Below are positions 54,977 through 64,000 of a DNA stretch of 64,000 bases, piece after piece. The DNA comes from Mesorhizobium sp. 1M-11 (GTDB lineage Bacteria; Pseudomonadota; Alphaproteobacteria; Rhizobiales; Rhizobiaceae), in assembly GCF_001303895.1 (NCBI RefSeq), contig NZ_LJSD01000037.1, positions 345,380 to 409,379 of the forward strand, in the 5' to 3' direction. Position 1 is the first letter of the stretch, and every line of letters starts with the position of its first letter. The position numbers were made by a program, and so were the translations under genes. The notes beneath the pieces were generated by a model that was not told the DNA's origin, did no database searches, and saw nothing but the letters and a program-made list of their open reading frames with translations.

Positions 54977-56131
54977 TTGGATCCGCAACCGGCTTCTTCG
55001 AACAGCGTACCGTTCCAGCCGTTTGGCGAGACGGATGCTGTGCAACCGGAAGATCCACAGATCGTCATTCCCAGCGACGTTCTGCAGCCGGACCCTCCCG
55101 AAACCGCCATCTTCGATGACATTGCTGATGCCGAGGTCGAGCCGGCTTCCGCGGAGCCAGGTCATGCGAACGAAGCCAGCGGCTCGAAGCGCAAATGGAC
55201 TCTGGCTTTCATCGCCTCGCTTCTCTTCCACGCGGCAGTCGCAGCCATGCTGATTCTGGCGCCCGAAAGCATCCTGCCGCCGCGTCAAATGACTGACATC
55301 AAGGGGGCAAAAACGGCCAATCCACTCCTGTTTGGCAATGACGAAGCCGACGCTACCACTGCCGCTCAGCAACCGGAGGTGACGGACGTTACCGTCGTGC
55401 CAGAAAGCGAACTGTTGCCGCCTCGACAGGCACAACCTGCCCCCTCACCTCCGGTTCAACCAGCTCAGCCACCTGAGGAACGAATTCAACCAACCAAGGG
55501 ACAGGAACAGCAGCCGGCTGAACCATCCGCTGACGTCCTGGTCAGCCCGCAGGCGACTGAGGAAAAAGATGGCATCGCAACCTTGGAGGGCCGACCAACC
55601 GCCAAGCTTGAAATATTGCGGCCGGTGATGCCAGAACCGAGCGAAGCCGAACGGCGACTGGCCGAGCAGCAGCAACAGCCTGTACCCGAAACACCGGCTG
55701 GAGAACCGCAGGAGCCAGTTCAATCAGCGACCGATCCCGGAGGCCAAGCCGAAGCGGACACTCTGCGCGGCACGAACGAAGGCCAGGTAGACGGCGACAG
55801 TACGGTCTCCGGCATTGACACCAACGAGATGGAAGCGGGCAACGCGGTGGCTTCCAACTATCGTGGTTTGGTGCAGAAAAAACTGAGTCGCGCCAGCCGG
55901 CGGGTCTCGCGATCAGCCCAGGCAAAAGCGACAGACAACGCAATCGTCAGCTTTGTCACCACCGCCAATGGTGGCGTGATGGACGTAAGGCTGGTCCGAA
56001 GCTCGGGCTCATCAGAGCTCGATAAATTCGCTGTGGCGCTGGTCAAGAGTGTCGCACCCTACCCCGCGATCCCGCCAGAAACCGGCCGGAAAACTTGGCC
56101 TTTCACCGTCCAGGTCGGCCCATTCCTCTGA
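54977..56131 (+). CDS. tonB: TonB energy-transducing protein
   Basis: 384 aa. A ~70-residue cytoplasmic N-terminus precedes the single membrane helix WTLAFIASLLFHAAVAAML (about 73-92), then a Pro/Gln/Glu-rich periplasmic spacer (about 130-250) and the C-terminal TonB domain (about 295-384; KFAVALVKSVAPYPAIPP). Energises HmuR. Start TTG at 54977 with AGGA upstream; the long N-terminus before the helix is longer than in E. coli TonB. It follows the small secreted protein by 28 bp. ExbB/ExbD are not in the window. Confidence 0.92.
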   Translation: MDPQPASSNSVPFQPFGETDAVQPEDPQIVIPSDVLQPDPPETAIFDDIADAEVEPASAEPGHANEASGSKRKWTLAFIASLLFHAAVAAMLILAPESILPPRQMTDIKGAKTANPLLFGNDEADATTAAQQPEVTDVTVVPESELLPPRQAQPAPSPPVQPAQPPEERIQPTKGQEQQPAEPSADVLVSPQATEEKDGIATLEGRPTAKLEILRPVMPEPSEAERRLAEQQQQPVPETPAGEPQEPVQSATDPGGQAEADTLRGTNEGQVDGDSTVSGIDTNEMEAGNAVASNYRGLVQKKLSRASRRVSRSAQAKATDNAIVSFVTTANGGVMDVRLVRSSGSSELDKFAVALVKSVAPYPAIPPETGRKTWPFTVQVGPFL

Positions 56132-56161
56132 GTTTTCACTCCACGTCCAGAAAGGAACACC

Positions 56162-56476
56162 ATGTACATCGCCATGAACCGCTTCAAGGTACAGAACGGC
56201 TCGGAAGAGGCCTTCGAGGATGTTTGGAAAAACCGCGATTCCTCGCTGTCGGAGATGGCCGGTTTCAAGGAATTCCACCTGCTGCGTGGCCCGGTCAACG
56301 AGGCCGAAGGCTACACGCTGTTCGCATCGCACACGATCTGGGCAAGCCATGACGATTTTGTCGCCTGGACCAAGTCGGAGAACTTCCGTGCGGCGCACAA
56401 GAATGCCGGCACCAGCAAGGTCCACTATCTCGGCCACCCGCAATTCGAAGGCTTTTCGGTCGTCGAAGGCGCGTGA
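56162..56476 (+). CDS. hmuQ: IsdG/HmuQ-type heme-degrading monooxygenase
   Basis: 104 aa ABM-fold protein. The catalytic N-W-H triad of IsdG-type enzymes is matched by N6, W69 and H79. Heme is opened to release iron in the cytosol. Its place right after tonB in the heme-uptake unit supports this role; Bradyrhizobium HmuQ/HmuD and Brucella BhuQ are known relatives (recalled). GAAAGGAACACC precedes the ATG. Confidence 0.88.
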   Translation: MYIAMNRFKVQNGSEEAFEDVWKNRDSSLSEMAGFKEFHLLRGPVNEAEGYTLFASHTIWASHDDFVAWTKSENFRAAHKNAGTSKVHYLGHPQFEGFSVVEGA

Positions 56477-56529
56477 ACTGGTCGAGTACGCCCATCCCAT
56501 CCTGAGGGGCCGTGCCCCGATCGGATTGA

Positions 56530-57039
56530 TCAATCCTGTCTCAAGGCAGTAATGGCGGCGCGATGCAGCGCCGCCGTTTCTTCGTCGAAACAGACGAAGG
56601 TGACGTCTATCAGCGTCGGATCTTGATCGAGAAAGTCTGCCACCGTGCTCACCGCAATCCGCGCTGCATGGTCCTTCGGATAGCGGTAGATACCGGTCGA
56701 AATCGCCGGGAAAGCGATCGTCCGACAATCATTTGCGACGGCCAGTTCAAGCGACTTGCGATAACAGGAAGCAAGCATTTCCGGCTCGCTCTTTTCGCCG
56801 CCCTGCCAAACCGGCCCCACCGTGTGGATGACATGTCGGGCTGGCAGCCGATAGCCCTTGGTGATCTTCGCCTGCCCGATCTTGCAGCCATCGAGGCTGC
56901 GGCATTCCTCAACCAAGTCAGGGCCAGCCGCACGGTGGATCGCGCCATCCACGCCGCCTCCGCCCAGGAGCGACGTGTTGGCAGCATTGACGATCGCATC
57001 CACCGCAAGCCTGGTGATGTCTCCCGTCACCACCCGCAT
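56530..57039 (-). CDS. ymdB: Macro-domain O-acetyl-ADP-ribose deacetylase
   Basis: 169 aa single macro domain. The ADP-ribose binding motifs [35 protein letters not shown] and [10 protein letters not shown] are intact. It removes acetyl groups from O-acetyl-ADP-ribose and can hydrolyse ADP-ribose from targets. The ATG at 57039, preceded by GAGG, lies 7 bp after the putA stop, so it is cotranscribed with it. Confidence 0.93.
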   Translation of the reverse strand: MRVVTGDITRLAVDAIVNAANTSLLGGGGVDGAIHRAAGPDLVEECRSLDGCKIGQAKITKGYRLPARHVIHTVGPVWQGGEKSEPEMLASCYRKSLELAVANDCRTIAFPAISTGIYRYPKDHAARIAVSTVADFLDQDPTLIDVTFVCFDEETAALHRAAITALRQD

Positions 57040-57046
57040 GGCAACC

Positions 57047-60000
57047 TCACGCAGCCGCCAGCAGGCTGGCATTACCGCCGGCAGCAGTGGTATCCACGCA
57101 AACCGCGCGCTCATGCGCGTACGCCGCCGGATAGATCACCTCGCTCACCAGCGGCACGATCGGCCCACCGCGACCTGCAATCGCTTCACGCAGGGCGCGG
57201 GTATCGTCGACCGCGCCGGAAAAGGCGACAACGTCGAGCGGCAGCGCGCCGATGGCGTCGGGATCCATGCGAGCATCGATGGCGGCGATCGGCAGGCCCT
57301 TGCCTGTCAGTGTGGACAGGACGGCTGGCGCACCGGGCGCAACCGCCAGAACGGCGTTGCCGGCGGCCAGCGCCTGCACCGCCTGCGCCGTCAGCGTCTC
57401 GGCATCCGGCCCGAGCACCAGCACACGACCGCGCGGCGTCAGCGATAGCGTGTTGGCTTCGCCCGTGGGTCCAGGCAGATCGACCTGACCGAATTCGAGC
57501 CCGGCTGCGGCACCGATGGCATCCGCGGCCTTGCCGCGCAGGTGCTTGCGCAGGATGGCGATACGATCCAGCCGCGTCGACCAGCCGCCGAGCGAGGGAT
57601 CCGGCATGTTGTCGGCAAGTTCCCTGGCTGTTGCCGAACGCCCTTCACCCAAAGCCGTGCCTGCCTCCGGCCCCTTGCGGAAACGGCGCAGATAATGCGG
57701 TCCGCCGGCCTTGGGGCCGGTGCCGGACAGCCCCTCGCCACCAAACGGCTGCGAACCGACCACGGCGCCGATCTGGTTGCGGTTCACATAGATATTGCCG
57801 GCATGGATGCCGTCGACGAAATGCTGCGCACGGCCATCGATGCGGGTGTGCAGGCCGAAGGTCAGCCCATAGCCCTTGCGGTTGATTGCGGCGATGACGG
57901 CATCGATCTCGTCGGCATCGAAGGTGGCGACATGCAGTACCGGGCCGAATACCTCGCGCTCCATCTCCTCGATGCCTTTGACCCGGAACACCGAAGGCGC
58001 CACGAACCGGCCGTCTCCAGGCACCTTCAGTTGCGCGACCGTACGCCCTTCGCCAGCCATCCTGGCGCTGTAATCCCTGATCGACTTCTGCGCCTCGTCG
58101 TCGATGACAGGACCGACATCGGTCGAGATCTGCCACGGGTCGCCGATGTTGAGCGCATCCATGGCGCCCTTCAGCATCTCCAGTGTCTTGGCCTCCACGT
58201 CCTTCTGGACATAGAGCACACGCAGCGCCGAACAACGCTGGCCGGCGCTCTGGAAGGAGGAAGCCAGCACATCCCGGATCGCCTGTTCGGGCAGCGCGGT
58301 GGAATCGACGATCATGGCGTTCAGGCCACCGGTCTCGGCAATCAGCATGGCATCGGGCGCCGCCGTCTTCGCCAGTTGCCGCTCGATCAGCTTGGCGACT
58401 TCCGTCGAGCCGGTAAAGCAGACCCCCGCAATGCGCGGGTCGGCGGTCAACGGTGCGCCGACATTGGGACCGTCGCCCGGCAACAATTGGATCACGTCTT
58501 CCGGCACGCCCGCCTCGCGCAGCAGTTCGACCGCACGATAGGCGATCAGTGGTGTCTGCTCGGCTGGCTTGGCGATCACCGAATTGCCGGTCACAAGTGC
58601 CGCGGCGACCTGGCCGGTGAAGATGGCGAGCGGGAAATTCCACGGCGAGATGCAGACGATGGCGCCCCGTGCCTGCGTACCGGTCTCTGCTTGAGCTGCC
58701 TGCACCGCATAATAGCGCAGGAAATCAACCGCTTCGCGCACTTCTGCAACGCCGTCGGCCAGCGTCTTGCCGGCTTCGCGGGTGGCAAGCGCGAAGAACT
58801 CGACAGCGTGCTTCTCGTAAAGGTCAGCGGCCCGGGAGACGATGGCGGCACGCTCGCCGACGGGCCTTTTCGCCCAGGCAGGTTGTGCCTCGACTGCGAA
58901 CCGCACAGCTGTCGGCACCTGCTTTGCCGCTGCCTCGACGACCGTTCCCACGATCTCGGATGGCCGCGCCGGATTGACCACCGGCCGCTCCTGGCCGTAC
59001 CCGGCGGCGCGGGTGATCGGCTTTGCGGTCCAGCGGTTGATACCGGCGAAAGCAGCCTTGGCTTTGTCGATCTCGGCCAAAGTCACCGTGTCGGTGATGT
59101 CCCAGCCTTTCGCGTTGCGCCGACCGACACCAAAGATTTCGGCGGGTTTCGCGATGTTCGGATTGGCGGCCGAACCTTGCGTTTCGACGGCTTCGAGCGG
59201 ATCACGCGCAATCTCTTCCGGCGCCACATCCTCGTCGGTCAACTGATGCACGAAGGAGGAATTGGCGCCGTTTTCCAGGAGACGCCGCACCAGATAGGCA
59301 AGCAGATCCGAATGCGCGCCGACCGGTGCGTAGATCCGGCAACGCGTGCCTTCCGCCTTGCGGATGGTCTCGTGCAACTGTTCGCCCATGCCGTGCAGGC
59401 GCTGGAACTCGAAGCTGTCCCGATCCGAGGCCATCGACAGGATTGCCGCGGCCGTATGGGCGTTGTGCGTGGCAAACTGCGGATAGATGCGGTCGGTCAT
59501 TCCAAGCAGCTTGCGCGCGCAGGCGAGATACGACACATCGGTATTCACCTTGCGCGTGAACACCGGATATCCGCTAAGGCCGAGCGCCTGCGCGCGTTTG
59601 ATCTCGGTGTCCCAATACGCTCCTTTGACCAGCCGCACCATGATCTTGCGGTCGAGCTTGGTCGCCAGTGCATGCAGCCAGTCGATGGTGAAGGCCGCGC
59701 GCGGGCCGTAAGCCTGCACGACGACGCCGAACCCATTCCAGTCGGCAAGTTCCGGATCGGCCAGCACGCGCTCGATGACATCGAGCGAAAGATCAAGCCG
59801 ATCAGCCTCTTCTGCATCGATGTTCAAGCCCATGCGCGCCTTGCGGGCGGCGCGCGCCAACGACAGCAGCCGGTCGGCCATCACCGGCAGCATGGCCTCC
59901 TTCTGCGCAACTTCATAGCGCGGATGCAGCGCTGAGAGTTTCACCGAGATGCCATGGTTCAGCCGGATGTCGTCGCCCTTTGCGCCGGACGCCAGTGAGG

Positions 60001-60658
60001 CGATGGCGTCGGCATGGGCCTTCAAATAGCGCAGCGCATCATGTTCGGTGCGAGCCGCCTCGCCCAGCATGTCGAAGGAATAGAGATAGCCCTTCTGCGT
60101 CATCGACTTGCCGCGCTTGACTGCCTCGGCAATGGTGCGCCCAAGCACGAATTGTTCGCCCATTTCACGCATCGCCGCCGCCACAGCCTTGCGGATCACC
60201 GGCTCTCCCAGCCGCCGTACCATGGAACGCAGCGTGCCTTCGATGCCACCCTCGCCTTCATCCAAGACGCGGCCGGTCAGCATCAGCGCCCAGGTCGAAG
60301 CGTTGACGAAGATCGAGGAGGATGAGCCGGAATGCGACGACCAATCGTGCGGGGCGATCTTGTCGGCGATCAGATCATCCATCGTCTCGGCATCCGGAAC
60401 ACGCAGCAGCGCTTCCGCCAGACACATCAGCGCGACGCCTTCCTTGGTCGAAAGCCCGTAGGCCGAGAAGAAAACTTCCATCAGGCGCGGATCGGACGAA
60501 CCACGCACGGCGCGCACCAGATCGGCAGCGCGCTTGGAGATTGCCTTGCGCTCGTCAACGGACAGTCCTGCGGCCACTGCCAGCCGTTTCACGGCCTCGC
60601 CTTCATCGGGGAGATAATTGGCACGGATCTGCTGACGGATGGTGGAGAGCGCGGGCAT
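57047..60658 (-). CDS. putA: Bifunctional proline dehydrogenase/P5C dehydrogenase PutA
   Basis: 1203 aa. The PRODH barrel (about 150-455; [15 protein letters not shown]) uses FAD to oxidise proline. The P5C dehydrogenase domain (about 510-980) has the catalytic Cys in [12 protein letters not shown] and Glu in [11 protein letters not shown]-terminal region of about 200 residues is ALDH-superfamily-like. There is no N-terminal ribbon-helix-helix, so it is not self-repressing; control is by the divergent Lrp-type PutR. Located at the inner membrane periphery. The next gene is the macro-domain ymdB. Confidence 0.96.
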   Translation of the reverse strand: MPALSTIRQQIRANYLPDEGEAVKRLAVAAGLSVDERKAISKRAADLVRAVRGSSDPRLMEVFFSAYGLSTKEGVALMCLAEALLRVPDAETMDDLIADKIAPHDWSSHSGSSSSIFVNASTWALMLTGRVLDEGEGGIEGTLRSMVRRLGEPVIRKAVAAAMREMGEQFVLGRTIAEAVKRGKSMTQKGYLYSFDMLGEAARTEHDALRYLKAHADAIASLASGAKGDDIRLNHGISVKLSALHPRYEVAQKEAMLPVMADRLLSLARAARKARMGLNIDAEEADRLDLSLDVIERVLADPELADWNGFGVVVQAYGPRAAFTIDWLHALATKLDRKIMVRLVKGAYWDTEIKRAQALGLSGYPVFTRKVNTDVSYLACARKLLGMTDRIYPQFATHNAHTAAAILSMASDRDSFEFQRLHGMGEQLHETIRKAEGTRCRIYAPVGAHSDLLAYLVRRLLENGANSSFVHQLTDEDVAPEEIARDPLEAVETQGSAANPNIAKPAEIFGVGRRNAKGWDITDTVTLAEIDKAKAAFAGINRWTAKPITRAAGYGQERPVVNPARPSEIVGTVVEAAAKQVPTAVRFAVEAQPAWAKRPVGERAAIVSRAADLYEKHAVEFFALATREAGKTLADGVAEVREAVDFLRYYAVQAAQAETGTQARGAIVCISPWNFPLAIFTGQVAAALVTGNSVIAKPAEQTPLIAYRAVELLREAGVPEDVIQLLPGDGPNVGAPLTADPRIAGVCFTGSTEVAKLIERQLAKTAAPDAMLIAETGGLNAMIVDSTALPEQAIRDVLASSFQSAGQRCSALRVLYVQKDVEAKTLEMLKGAMDALNIGDPWQISTDVGPVIDDEAQKSIRDYSARMAGEGRTVAQLKVPGDGRFVAPSVFRVKGIEEMEREVFGPVLHVATFDADEIDAVIAAINRKGYGLTFGLHTRIDGRAQHFVDGIHAGNIYVNRNQIGAVVGSQPFGGEGLSGTGPKAGGPHYLRRFRKGPEAGTALGEGRSATARELADNMPDPSLGGWSTRLDRIAILRKHLRGKAADAIGAAAGLEFGQVDLPGPTGEANTLSLTPRGRVLVLGPDAETLTAQAVQALAAGNAVLAVAPGAPAVLSTLTGKGLPIAAIDARMDPDAIGALPLDVVAFSGAVDDTRALREAIAGRGGPIVPLVSEVIYPAAYAHERAVCVDTTAAGGNASLLAAA

Positions 60659-60781
60659 GGCGATCCTTTGAAGCGCAAGTTGAAGGATCCGGTGAGCGAG
60701 CTACCGGACTGGATGACGAAAAATTAGCACGAAGCCCCACTTTAGTCGGTCCAAAGAATTGGCAAATTCAGGTCATCCAGG

Positions 60782-60798
60782 CTATCAATCGCTGATAG
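60782..60798. promoter_or_regulatory. Candidate PutR/Lrp binding palindrome
   Basis: CTATCA-ATCGC-TGATAG, a perfect 6-bp inverted repeat in the putA/putR gap, 24 bp upstream of putR. Position fits a self- and putA-regulatory site. Confidence 0.5.
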
Positions 60799-60821
60799 GA
60801 TATAGAAACTGGACTAAATAA

Positions 60822-61277
60822 TTGAAAATTGAAGACCAACTAGACCGCCTCGACCGGAACATCATGTCCGCACTGGCCAAGAACGGCCGGCAGTCCATGT
60901 CGGAACTGGCGGCAAAGGTCGGGCTCTCCAAGACGCCGGTGCAGGCGCGCGTCAAACGACTCGAGAAAGATGGCTTCATCAAAGGTTATGCCGCCATCAT
61001 CGACCGGGAGCGCATGGGCGAAGGTCATGTCGCCTTCGTGCAGGTGAAGCTGTCTGACACACGCTCCAGCGCTCTTGATGCTTTCAACCGCGCTGTCCAG
61101 GCCGTTCCCGAGATAGAGCAGTGCCACATGATGGCGGCGAGCTTCGACTACCTGCTCAAGGTGCGCACCCGCGACATCGCCGCCTATCGACGCATTCTCG
61201 GCGAGCGCATTTCATCACTGCCGCATGTCGCGCAGACATCGACCTTCGTGGCGATGGAAACGGTGAAGGACCGCTAG
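60822..61277 (+). CDS. putR: Lrp/AsnC-type regulator of putA
   Basis: 151 aa. A helix-turn-helix (MSELAAKVGLSKTPVQARVKRLEKDGFI, about 26-53) and an AsnC/RAM effector domain (about 65-145). Divergent from putA, the classic PutR arrangement in alphaproteobacteria, where it activates putA with proline. The start TTG 60822 is weakly supported. The cytochrome gene ends convergently 26 bp away. Confidence 0.9.
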   Translation: MKIEDQLDRLDRNIMSALAKNGRQSMSELAAKVGLSKTPVQARVKRLEKDGFIKGYAAIIDRERMGEGHVAFVQVKLSDTRSSALDAFNRAVQAVPEIEQCHMMAASFDYLLKVRTRDIAAYRRILGERISSLPHVAQTSTFVAMETVKDR

Positions 61278-61302
61278 CTGCGACCGAGCAACGCGCGTGC
61301 GC

Positions 61303-62607
61303 TCAAGGCGAAAGCGTCTTCAGGAACGCCACGAGCGCCGCGCGCTCTCGCTCGGAAAGCCGCAGCGGATGCACTTCCGAAACGCCTTCGACACTGGACG
61401 GCGCCTTGGCATAGTGCGCCACCACCTCCTCAAGCGAGCCGAATTGGCCGGCATGCATATAGGGCGGTCGCCCTGCGACGGCGCGCAGCGACGGCGTCTT
61501 GTACGCCCTGATCAGTTCCGGCTTGTCGCGTACCATGAACTTCAACTCGCCGCAGGCTTCCGGTCCACCGTCACGATAGGCACCGAGGCAATTGAACGGA
61601 TCGGCATCGACCTGGGCAACCGCATCGACGCGGCCGCGGTCCGGCGGCAAGTCCGCCACCGGCGGTACGCCGGTGTTGTGGAAAGCGTGGTCGGTAAACA
61701 GCGGGCCATTGTGGCAGGTCGAGCAACTCGCCTTGCCTATGAACAGTTTCAGGCCCTGGATTTCCTCCGGCGAGAAGACAGCGTCATCCTGCGGCTCCCC
61801 ACCCGCGGCAAGCACTGCCGCGAAACGGTCGAACCGCGCTTCCTTGGGGTTGATGGAGCGCTGAAAGGCAGCCAGTGCCTTGCCGATATTGGCGAAAACG
61901 CGGTTGATGTCGTCATGTTGCGCGCCGCTCATCCCGTTCCATGCCGATTGTTCCGTTGCGGAACCAAGCGGGCCGGCATTGGCCGGCACATTGGAAAAAT
62001 CGGGCAGCGGCCCGAAGATGCGCTCGTAGCGTTCACCAAACCGTGCCTTGACGTAGCGCGCATAGGCGGTGCGGTTGCCAGCCTGCTCGAGCGGGTTTTC
62101 CAGCGGCACCAGCGCCTGCGCCCACAAGCTGTCGCGGCGGCCATCCCAGAAAAGCCAAGGGCTGTAGGCGACACCGGCAAGCGGCTGGGTACGCCGGTTC
62201 GTACGCGCCACGCCCACGCCCTGCGGCAGACCGTCCTGGAACTGCTGGCCGATCTGGTGGCAGGTGGAACAGGCAACCGTACCGTTCCGGCTCAACGTGA
62301 AATCAAAAAACAGGGTCGCACCCAACGCCGCCGCGCCGGGATCGTCGGCATAACGGTTGGTGGTGTCGGGTTTGAGTGGCGGCAAGGCGTTCAGCGCCAG
62401 GCTGGCGATGGTTCTTTTTTCGGCCTCGGAAAATTGCGGCCTCTCGCAACCGGCAACAAGAACTGCTAGCAACAAGATAAGGGCAATGCCTGGAGCGTTT
62501 CCATTTTTCACGGAAACGCGGAAACGCTCTAAACTTTTGTTTTTACGCAATTCCGAACGGAAAACCGTTACACACTTTTCCTGGAATTGCGCTGGAAAGC
62601 GTCTCAT
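61303..62607 (-). CDS. Di-heme cytochrome c peroxidase-like lipoprotein with an inserted repeat
   Basis: 434 aa. Two heme-binding CxxCH motifs (ACSTCHQIG near residue 98; SCSTCHNGPLF near 305) and DFSNVPANAGP place it in the CcpA/MauG/MbnH-like di-heme family. A lipobox AVLVAGC with acyl Cys54 indicates attachment to a membrane. Residues 5-39 are encoded by repeat copy 5; without them the signal would be an ordinary lipoprotein leader. The ATG is 2 bp after the FixH-like gene's stop (TGAGCATG), so the start is certain. Substrate is unknown; post-translational oxidation of its partner is conceivable. Confidence 0.9.
   Translation of the reverse strand: MRRFPAQFQEKCVTVFRSELRKNKSLERFRVSVKNGNAPGIALILLLAVLVAGCERPQFSEAEKRTIASLALNALPPLKPDTTNRYADDPGAAALGATLFFDFTLSRNGTVACSTCHQIGQQFQDGLPQGVGVARTNRRTQPLAGVAYSPWLFWDGRRDSLWAQALVPLENPLEQAGNRTAYARYVKARFGERYERIFGPLPDFSNVPANAGPLGSATEQSAWNGMSGAQHDDINRVFANIGKALAAFQRSINPKEARFDRFAAVLAAGGEPQDDAVFSPEEIQGLKLFIGKASCSTCHNGPLFTDHAFHNTGVPPVADLPPDRGRVDAVAQVDADPFNCLGAYRDGGPEACGELKFMVRDKPELIRAYKTPSLRAVAGRPPYMHAGQFGSLEEVVAHYAKAPSSVEGVSEVHPLRLSERERAALVAFLKTLSP
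62490..62595 (-). repeat. RIME-like repeat, copy 5, inside the cytochrome coding sequence
   Basis: Full copy of the element, flanked by CTGG on both sides (62490-62493 and 62592-62595). It encodes residues 5-39 of the di-heme protein in frame without a stop codon. Element plus one flank is 102 bp, or 34 codons, so the frame is preserved. Confidence 0.9.
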
Positions 62608-62609
62608 GC

Positions 62610-63059
62610 TCACAACACGATATTGAACACCACCGTATCGGATCCGGTCGGTGCCGAAATGCCTAGTTTCAGCTGCCACCAGCCGCTCATCGAGAACTTC
62701 ACGCCGGAAATCCGGTAACGGCCGTCGCCCAGATAGTCCGTCATCTTTGGACTGGTCGGCAAGCCATGCGCATGCTGCGGCATGCCGCCGGAAACCTCGA
62801 TCGTCGCGTTCTCCACCGGCTTGCCCGCGGCGGTCTTCAGCGTCAGCACCCAGTCCTGCAGTTCGTTCTGCTTCGCCGTCCCGTCTTGCGGCACGAAGGT
62901 TGCAACGAACATACCCTTCTCGCTGCCGCGTGTCTGGCCGGTTTCCGGCGCCGCTGCAGGCGGCGTGCTGGGCGCGGTCATGTAAACCACCGCAAGGACG
63001 CCGAGCACGACCGCGACCAACCCTATGCCCGCAATCAGATAACGCCAGAACGGTGCCAA
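62610..63059 (-). CDS. FixH/YtkA-like membrane-anchored protein
   Basis: 149 aa. One membrane helix near the N-terminus (about 8-30) is followed by a YtkA/FixH-like beta-sandwich with GGMPQHAHGLPTSPKM, a His/Met-rich loop that could hold a metal, and SMSGWWQLKLGI. TTG start at 63059; an in-frame TGA lies four codons upstream, so no longer start is possible. It precedes the di-heme peroxidase gene with which it overlaps transcriptionally (2-bp gap). FixH itself belongs to cytochrome oxidase assembly; no fix genes are here. Confidence 0.85.
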   Translation of the reverse strand: MAPFWRYLIAGIGLVAVVLGVLAVVYMTAPSTPPAAAPETGQTRGSEKGMFVATFVPQDGTAKQNELQDWVLTLKTAAGKPVENATIEVSGGMPQHAHGLPTSPKMTDYLGDGRYRISGVKFSMSGWWQLKLGISAPTGSDTVVFNIVL

Positions 63060-63210
63060 TGAAGCCCCACATCATGCCTGTGAACGTTGAAGATTGCGCC
63101 TAGCATCCCGCCCGCTTGTGGGAAAGTGCGGCGATGGTGCAATCGGCAGGAAGCAGGCATGGCGCACGCCTCGACAAAAAGCTACAGCGGACCGCACAGG
63201 GAGACGGACA

Positions 63211-64000
63211 ATGTCGGCAAAGGGTGTCGCCGCGATCGGCGAATGCATGTTGGAACTGTCAGGCCAGAACGGGCCGGACTGGCGGCTGGGTTTTGCCGGC
63301 GACACATTCAACACGCTGTGGGCGCTGGCAGCGCTTACCAGCGGCTCGGCAACCTATGTCTCCGCTTTTGGCGACGATCCTTTCTCCCAGCGCCAGATCG
63401 AGTTCTTCTCGGAGAATGGTATCGGCATCGGCGCGAGCCCGGTCATCGCAGGTGCACGCCCGGGCCTATACGCCATCACGCTCGAAGGCGCCGAGCGATC
63501 CTTCACCTACTGGCGTTCCGATTCGGCAGCGCGCCAGCTGGCTTCGGACCAAAGCGCCCTGGAGAAGAACCTGAAAAATCAGTCGCTTGTCTATTTTTCC
63601 GGCATCACTTTGGCAATTCTTGATCCGGACGCACGCAAGGCTTTGCTCAAAGCCATTTCCAGCGCCCGCGCAGCCGGAAGCCGGATAGCCTTCGATCCCA
63701 ACTATCGGCCGCGCCTGTGGCCGGACCGCGAAACCGCACAGACGGCAATCGCCGATGCGCTTGCCGTCAGCGACATCGCCTTGCCGACCTTTCCCGACGA
63801 ACAGATGCTGCACGGCGACCGCACGCCGGACGAGACTGCCAGGCGGATAGGCCATTCGGTACACGAAGTGGTCGTCAAGAACGGTGAGCTGCCGGCGCTC
63901 GTCGTCGCTGGAACGGATCGGCAAGAGGTTGCCGCCGTCCATGTCGCCAAACCCGTCGACACGACGGGCGCCGGCGATTCCTTCAACGGCGGCTATCTCG
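63211..64000 (+). CDS. kdgK: PfkB-type sugar kinase, probable 2-keto-3-deoxygluconate kinase (3' end beyond window)
   Basis: 263 codons seen; the gene runs off the right edge. The protein begins MSAKGVAAIGECMLELSG, has AGDTFNTLWALAAL near 32-45 and reaches the catalytic anion-hole DTTGAGDSFNGGYL at the window edge. It phosphorylates KDG or a related keto-sugar in the Entner-Doudoroff or uronate pathways. GGGAGACGGACA precedes the ATG at 63211. Because no stop is in the window it would be missed by closed-ORF calling. KdgK versus another ribokinase member is likely but not certain. Confidence 0.85.
   Translation, partial: MSAKGVAAIGECMLELSGQNGPDWRLGFAGDTFNTLWALAALTSGSATYVSAFGDDPFSQRQIEFFSENGIGIGASPVIAGARPGLYAITLEGAERSFTYWRSDSAARQLASDQSALEKNLKNQSLVYFSGITLAILDPDARKALLKAISSARAAGSRIAFDPNYRPRLWPDRETAQTAIADALAVSDIALPTFPDEQMLHGDRTPDETARRIGHSVHEVVVKNGELPALVVAGTDRQEVAAVHVAKPVDTTGAGDSFNGGYL

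Noticed and set aside
57542..59935. A 797-codon open frame on the + strand opposite putA
   Set aside because: Antisense shadow of a GC-rich enzyme gene. No recognisable domain or ribosome site.
62608..63075. The N-terminal 156 codons of the 590-codon open frame that covers the di-heme gene
   Set aside because: They are an alternative frame of the FixH-like gene; the true ATG (62607) lies 2 bp after that gene's stop. Only the part from 62607 on is protein-like.

Overview
The window reads as chromosomal DNA of a Rhizobiales alphaproteobacterium, most like Phyllobacteriaceae (Mesorhizobium/Aminobacter-type). The basis is GC-rich coding DNA, the iron regulator RirA with a rhizobial hmu heme-uptake locus, an LdtR/L,D-transpeptidase pair, an Lrp-type regulator beside putA, an Atu4866-family protein, a GT90 LpsA-like glycosyltransferase, and five copies of a two-hairpin intergenic repeat resembling the RIME elements of rhizobia. 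I saw no rRNA, tRNA, CRISPR array, prophage or transposase. Genus assignment is inference.

Layout. 1-6 kb: 5' end of rarA, a DegP-type protease, glyA, a RibD/DHFR-like reductase and an ABC-F ATPase. 6-15.7 kb: Na+/H+ antiporter, LysR regulators, Atu4866 protein, SDR, a PstS-like binding protein with a Na/Pi symporter behind a candidate PHO box, and a DHA2 efflux pump with its divergent LysR. 15.7-20.8 kb: ldtP/ldtR, a 3-hydroxyisobutyryl-CoA hydrolase coupled to a DUF6163 gene, and hemB. 20.8-32.4 kb: alpha/beta hydrolases, ppk2, GT90, a GntR/MFS pair, a tetR/tetA pair with two textbook tet operators, a LacI regulator facing an unannotated 50-codon gene across three operators, and OpgC. 32.5-43.8 kb: RDD protein, bpt, DMT and AI-2E-type transporters, TetR and HxlR regulators, polysaccharide deacetylase, ECF sigma factor, parC, a secreted protein of unknown function and a GNAT. 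44-47.2 kb: a self-sufficient CYP102 (P450 BM3-type) fusion. 47.5-56.5 kb: a heme-iron regulon with rirA, hmuVUTSP in one direction and hmuR, a small secreted Cys-rich protein, tonB and an IsdG-type heme monooxygenase in the other. 56.5-64 kb: macro-domain gene, putA/putR, a two-gene operon of a FixH/YtkA-like protein and a di-heme cytochrome c peroxidase lipoprotein, and a truncated KdgK-type sugar kinase.

How it works together. The heme locus is complete: outer-membrane receptor, TonB, periplasmic binder, ABC importer, cytoplasmic heme handling and degradation, with an ICE-like (Irr) palindrome before rirA and an IRO (TGA-N9-TCA) between hmuP and hmuR. Several regulators sit beside palindromes that look like their own operators: TetR(27.7 kb), LacI(29.2 kb), GntR(25.3 kb) and TetR(37 kb).

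The most unusual observation is that one repeat copy (62490-62595) lies inside the coding sequence of the di-heme cytochrome. It adds 34 codons in frame to a lipoprotein signal peptide. The 4-bp repeats flanking it allow exact reconstruction of an uninterrupted ancestral signal peptide.
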